64,000 nt of DNA from the NCBI GenBank assembly GCA_014650475.1, contig BMVA01000010.1, positions 124,001 through 188,000 on the forward strand, read 5' to 3'. Source of the DNA: Streptomyces albogriseolus (GTDB lineage Bacteria > Actinomycetota > Actinomycetes > Streptomycetales > Streptomycetaceae). Below are positions 62,175 through 64,000 of this stretch, in pieces (positions within the stretch are counted from its first letter, which is position 1; each line of letters opens with the position of its first letter). The notes under the pieces were generated by a model, which worked only from the letters and a program-made list of their open reading frames with translations, had not been told where the DNA came from and made no database searches. A program made the position numbers and the translations under genes.

Positions 62175-63032
62175 GTGGCGTCCAATGTCAATCCCACCGT
62201 CCGGCGGCGCCGGCTCGGCCAGGAGCTGCGCCGGCTCCGTGAGCTGAAGGGCATGACGGCCGAGGAGGTCGCGGAGCGCCTGCTGGTGTCGCAGTCGAAG
62301 ATCAGCCGGCTGGAGAACGGCCGCCGCAGCATCAGCCAGCGCGACGTGCGCGACCTGTGCGGGGTGTACGAGGTCGAGGACCAGCGGATCGTCGACTCGC
62401 TGATGCAGATGGCCAAGGACTCCCGCCAGCAGGGCTGGTGGCACGCGTTCGGCGACATCCCGTACAGCGTCTACATCGGTCTGGAGACGGACGCGGAGTC
62501 GCTGCGGGTGTACGAGCCGCAGATCATCACCGGCCTGCTGCAGACCCGCGCGTACGCCGAGGCGATCGTGCAGGGCGGTTCGCCGGAGTCCAGCGAGCAG
62601 GAGAACGACAAGCGGGTGGAGGTGCGGCTGCGCCGGCAGAGCCGGATCACCGCCGAACAGGACCCGCTGCGGCTGTGGGTGGTGCTCGACGAGGCCGCGC
62701 TGCACCGGGTCGTCGGCAGCCGCCAGGTGATGCGCGAACAGCTCGAGCACGTCCTGGAGCTGAGCCAGCTGCCGCACATCACCGTGCAGGTGCTGCCGTT
62801 CGAGGTCGGCGCGCACGCGGGCATCAACGGCCAGTACTCCATCCTGGAGTTCGCAGACGCGGCCGACTCCAGCGTGGTCTACATCGAGGGCGTCACCAGC
62901 GACCTGTACCTGGAGAAGCCGCACGACGTGCAGAAGTACACGGTGATGTACGAGCACCTGAGGGCGCAGTCGCTGAACGTGGAGCAGTCGCGGCGGCTGG
63001 TGGAGCGGCTCGCGAAGGACTACGCACGCTGA
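62175..63032 (+). CDS. scr1: XRE-family regulator with DUF5753 (Scr1)
   Basis: A 285-residue regulator with an N-terminal XRE helix-turn-helix (AEEVAERLLVSQSKISRLEN, residues about 30-75) and a C-terminal DUF5753 domain. It starts at a GTG. Directly downstream is a DUF397 gene. In S. coelicolor the matching XRE-DUF397 pair, Scr1-Scr2, activates antibiotic production, and synteny supports the same identity here. Such pairs behave somewhat like toxin-antitoxin or signalling modules, but the biochemical mechanism is not settled. Confidence 0.88.
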   Translation: MASNVNPTVRRRRLGQELRRLRELKGMTAEEVAERLLVSQSKISRLENGRRSISQRDVRDLCGVYEVEDQRIVDSLMQMAKDSRQQGWWHAFGDIPYSVYIGLETDAESLRVYEPQIITGLLQTRAYAEAIVQGGSPESSEQENDKRVEVRLRRQSRITAEQDPLRLWVVLDEAALHRVVGSRQVMREQLEHVLELSQLPHITVQVLPFEVGAHAGINGQYSILEFADAADSSVVYIEGVTSDLYLEKPHDVQKYTVMYEHLRAQSLNVEQSRRLVERLAKDYAR

Positions 63033-63257
63033 ACTCCCTTTACAGAAGCGCGGGATGATACACCGACGACCCGGACGACTGGAAGTCCCGGCCGGAATAT
63101 GCCATCCGGTCGAGTGAACGACACCTCCGGACGCCGAGGGTGACGAGTAGCGTCGATCACGCCAACCAGCACCGACGGTTGGCGCAATCCGTTCTGCGGT
63201 CCACGCCGGAATGCGCAGGCCGGTGACAGCAACTCAGCATCTGGCTACGGAGCGAAC

Positions 63258-63449
63258 ATGGCAATTCGTCTGGGCGCCACGGACACGTGGACGACGTCCT
63301 CCTACACCAACAACAACGGCGCGTGCGTGATGGTCAGGTCGACCACCGAGGAGGCGCTGGAGCTCGGGGACACCAAGATCCCCGAGGGTCCGAAGCTGGC
63401 GTTCCCGGCCGACGCGTGGAACGCCTTCGTGGCCTCGGTCACGTCCTAG
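63258..63449 (+). CDS. scr2: DUF397 protein (Scr2), partner of Scr1
   Basis: A 63-residue DUF397 protein with the family pattern TWTTSSYTNNNGACVMV and a C-terminal FPADAWNAFVASV. It follows scr1 by 225 bases, enough for its own promoter. It is expected to work with Scr1. No membrane or signal segment is seen. The ATG lies behind a weak GGAGCGAAC ribosome site. Confidence 0.9.
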   Translation: MAIRLGATDTWTTSSYTNNNGACVMVRSTTEEALELGDTKIPEGPKLAFPADAWNAFVASVTS

Positions 63450-63760
63450 CGCCCTCCGGCGCAGGCGGCAGCACCACCGACAGGCCCTCTCGACGAGTCC
63501 GCCGTCCTTGCCGAGAGGGCCGGCTCGCGCCCGCCGGCTCTCACGGCCCGGCTCTCCCGCCCCCGGCTCCCACGGTCTCGGCTCTCACGCCCCCCGGCCG
63601 GCGGCGGCCCGGCGCACCCGCTCAGGACGGCACGCACCGCCCCCTCACCGGCACGACCCGCCGGAGCCGCCCGTCTCCCGCCTCCCGCCTCCCGCCGGAA
63701 GAGGGCACGGCCGGCCGCAGGAACCACCCGCGACCGGCCGCACACCACAGGGTCCGCCGC
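63450..63760. other. 311-base gap with terminator and short tandem repeats
   Basis: GGCCCTCTCG (63483-63492) and CGAGAGGGCC (63512-63521) form the terminator of scr2. From about 63523 to 63690 the DNA is low-complexity, with imperfect CGGCTCTCACG units and three consecutive CTCCCGC heptamers. No believable gene is seen in either strand. Confidence 0.6.
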
Positions 63761-64000
63761 TCAGCCCGCGGTAGCCCTCGCCTCCGCGACCGGGAAGGCG
63801 ACGTCGCACACCGGGTCCTGCGGGCCCGCCGCGTCCCAGTCCGCGAAGTAGATTTCACGGCAGGGCCCCGCGTACGTCAGCCCCTGCTCCCGCATCCACG
63901 CCTCCACCGCCTCGAAGGCGGCCAGGATCTGCGGGTGCGCGACCTGCGCCTTGGTGATCCTGGTCCGGGCCAGCCGCATCGCCGGCTCCACCCGCACCGC
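63761..64000 (-). CDS. GyrI-like small-molecule-binding domain protein, 5' end outside window
   Basis: The frame remains open to the window edge, so only the C-terminal 80 residues are seen. FEAVEAWMREQGLTYAGP followed by EIYFADWDAAGPQDP and VCDVAFPVAEAR matches the C-terminal half of a GyrI/AraC-effector-binding domain, which binds small drug-like molecules. Whether a DNA-binding domain precedes it cannot be seen. No terminator was identified next to its stop. Confidence 0.75.
   Translation of the reverse strand, partial: AVRVEPAMRLARTRITKAQVAHPQILAAFEAVEAWMREQGLTYAGPCREIYFADWDAAGPQDPVCDVAFPVAEARATAG

Noticed and set aside
63523..63760. An 88-codon proline/arginine-rich frame downstream of scr2
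   Set aside because: It lies in low-complexity tandem repeats, has no ribosome site and resembles no protein.

Overview
The window is a 64 kb stretch of a Streptomyces chromosome. The evidence is very high G+C, GTG and TTG starts, almost exclusive G or C in third codon positions, a complete afsK/afsS/afsR region, dmdR1, fbiC, a dacA-type carboxypeptidase and an scr1/scr2 (XRE-DUF397) pair. From memory the gene order follows the S. coelicolor chromosome from about SCO4380 to SCO4443, so this is core rather than a recent island. I saw no insertion sequence, prophage, tRNA, rRNA, CRISPR array or recognisable riboswitch.

Layout. 0-7.5 kb: an acyl-CoA catabolic operon (carboxylase beta and alpha, acyl-CoA dehydrogenase, cinnamate-CoA-ligase-like enzyme, crotonase, TetR regulator). 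7.5-16.6 kb: pdxH, a type 2 citrate synthase, an unusual promoter/Shine-Dalgarno/12-codon micro-gene, a divergent TetR and aldo/keto reductase pair, a PAS sensor protein, nagS (SIS domain) divergent from dmdR1, and an alpha/beta-hydrolase that has lost its nucleophile serine. 16.6-26.2 kb: an ABC exporter, a prim-pol-like protein, an HTH-TPR regulator, a repeat-bearing membrane protein, a substrate-binding lipoprotein and purU. 26.3-30.5 kb: a regulatory island with an ECF sigma factor, a zinc anti-sigma factor fused to a mycothiol-type domain, a STAS antagonist, an EF-hand protein and a HATPase kinase-like protein. 30.9-36.7 kb: a GlxA-type regulator divergent from an MFS transporter, an FMO-like enzyme, two split-barrel flavoproteins and a TetR regulator.

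36.8-44.3 kb is the AfsK-AfsR-AfsS global regulatory cascade: kbpA, afsK, a secreted protein, afsS and afsR, with a clear AfsR direct-repeat operator in front of afsS. 44.4-50.1 kb groups F420-related genes (Ddn-like protein, LLM oxidoreductase, FO synthase fbiC) around a PHP phosphoesterase. 50.1-54.5 kb is a less familiar same-strand group: a membrane-anchored protein, a STAND-type NTPase with TPRs and a rare TTA codon, and an ADP-ribosylglycohydrolase relative whose metal-binding aspartates are replaced. 54.6-64 kb: a sodium/solute symporter, a polytopic membrane protein, a D-Ala-D-Ala carboxypeptidase with a very long acidic repeat region, a GOLPH3-family protein, scr1/scr2 and the end of a GyrI-like gene.

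The genes most worth a second look are the micro-gene near 9.8 kb, a perfect palindrome made of two DnaA boxes at 30.9 kb, the DasR-like operator inside the nagS promoter, the afsS leader hairpin, two TTA-containing genes, two apparent pseudoenzymes, and a composite inverted repeat built from a recurring intergenic element.
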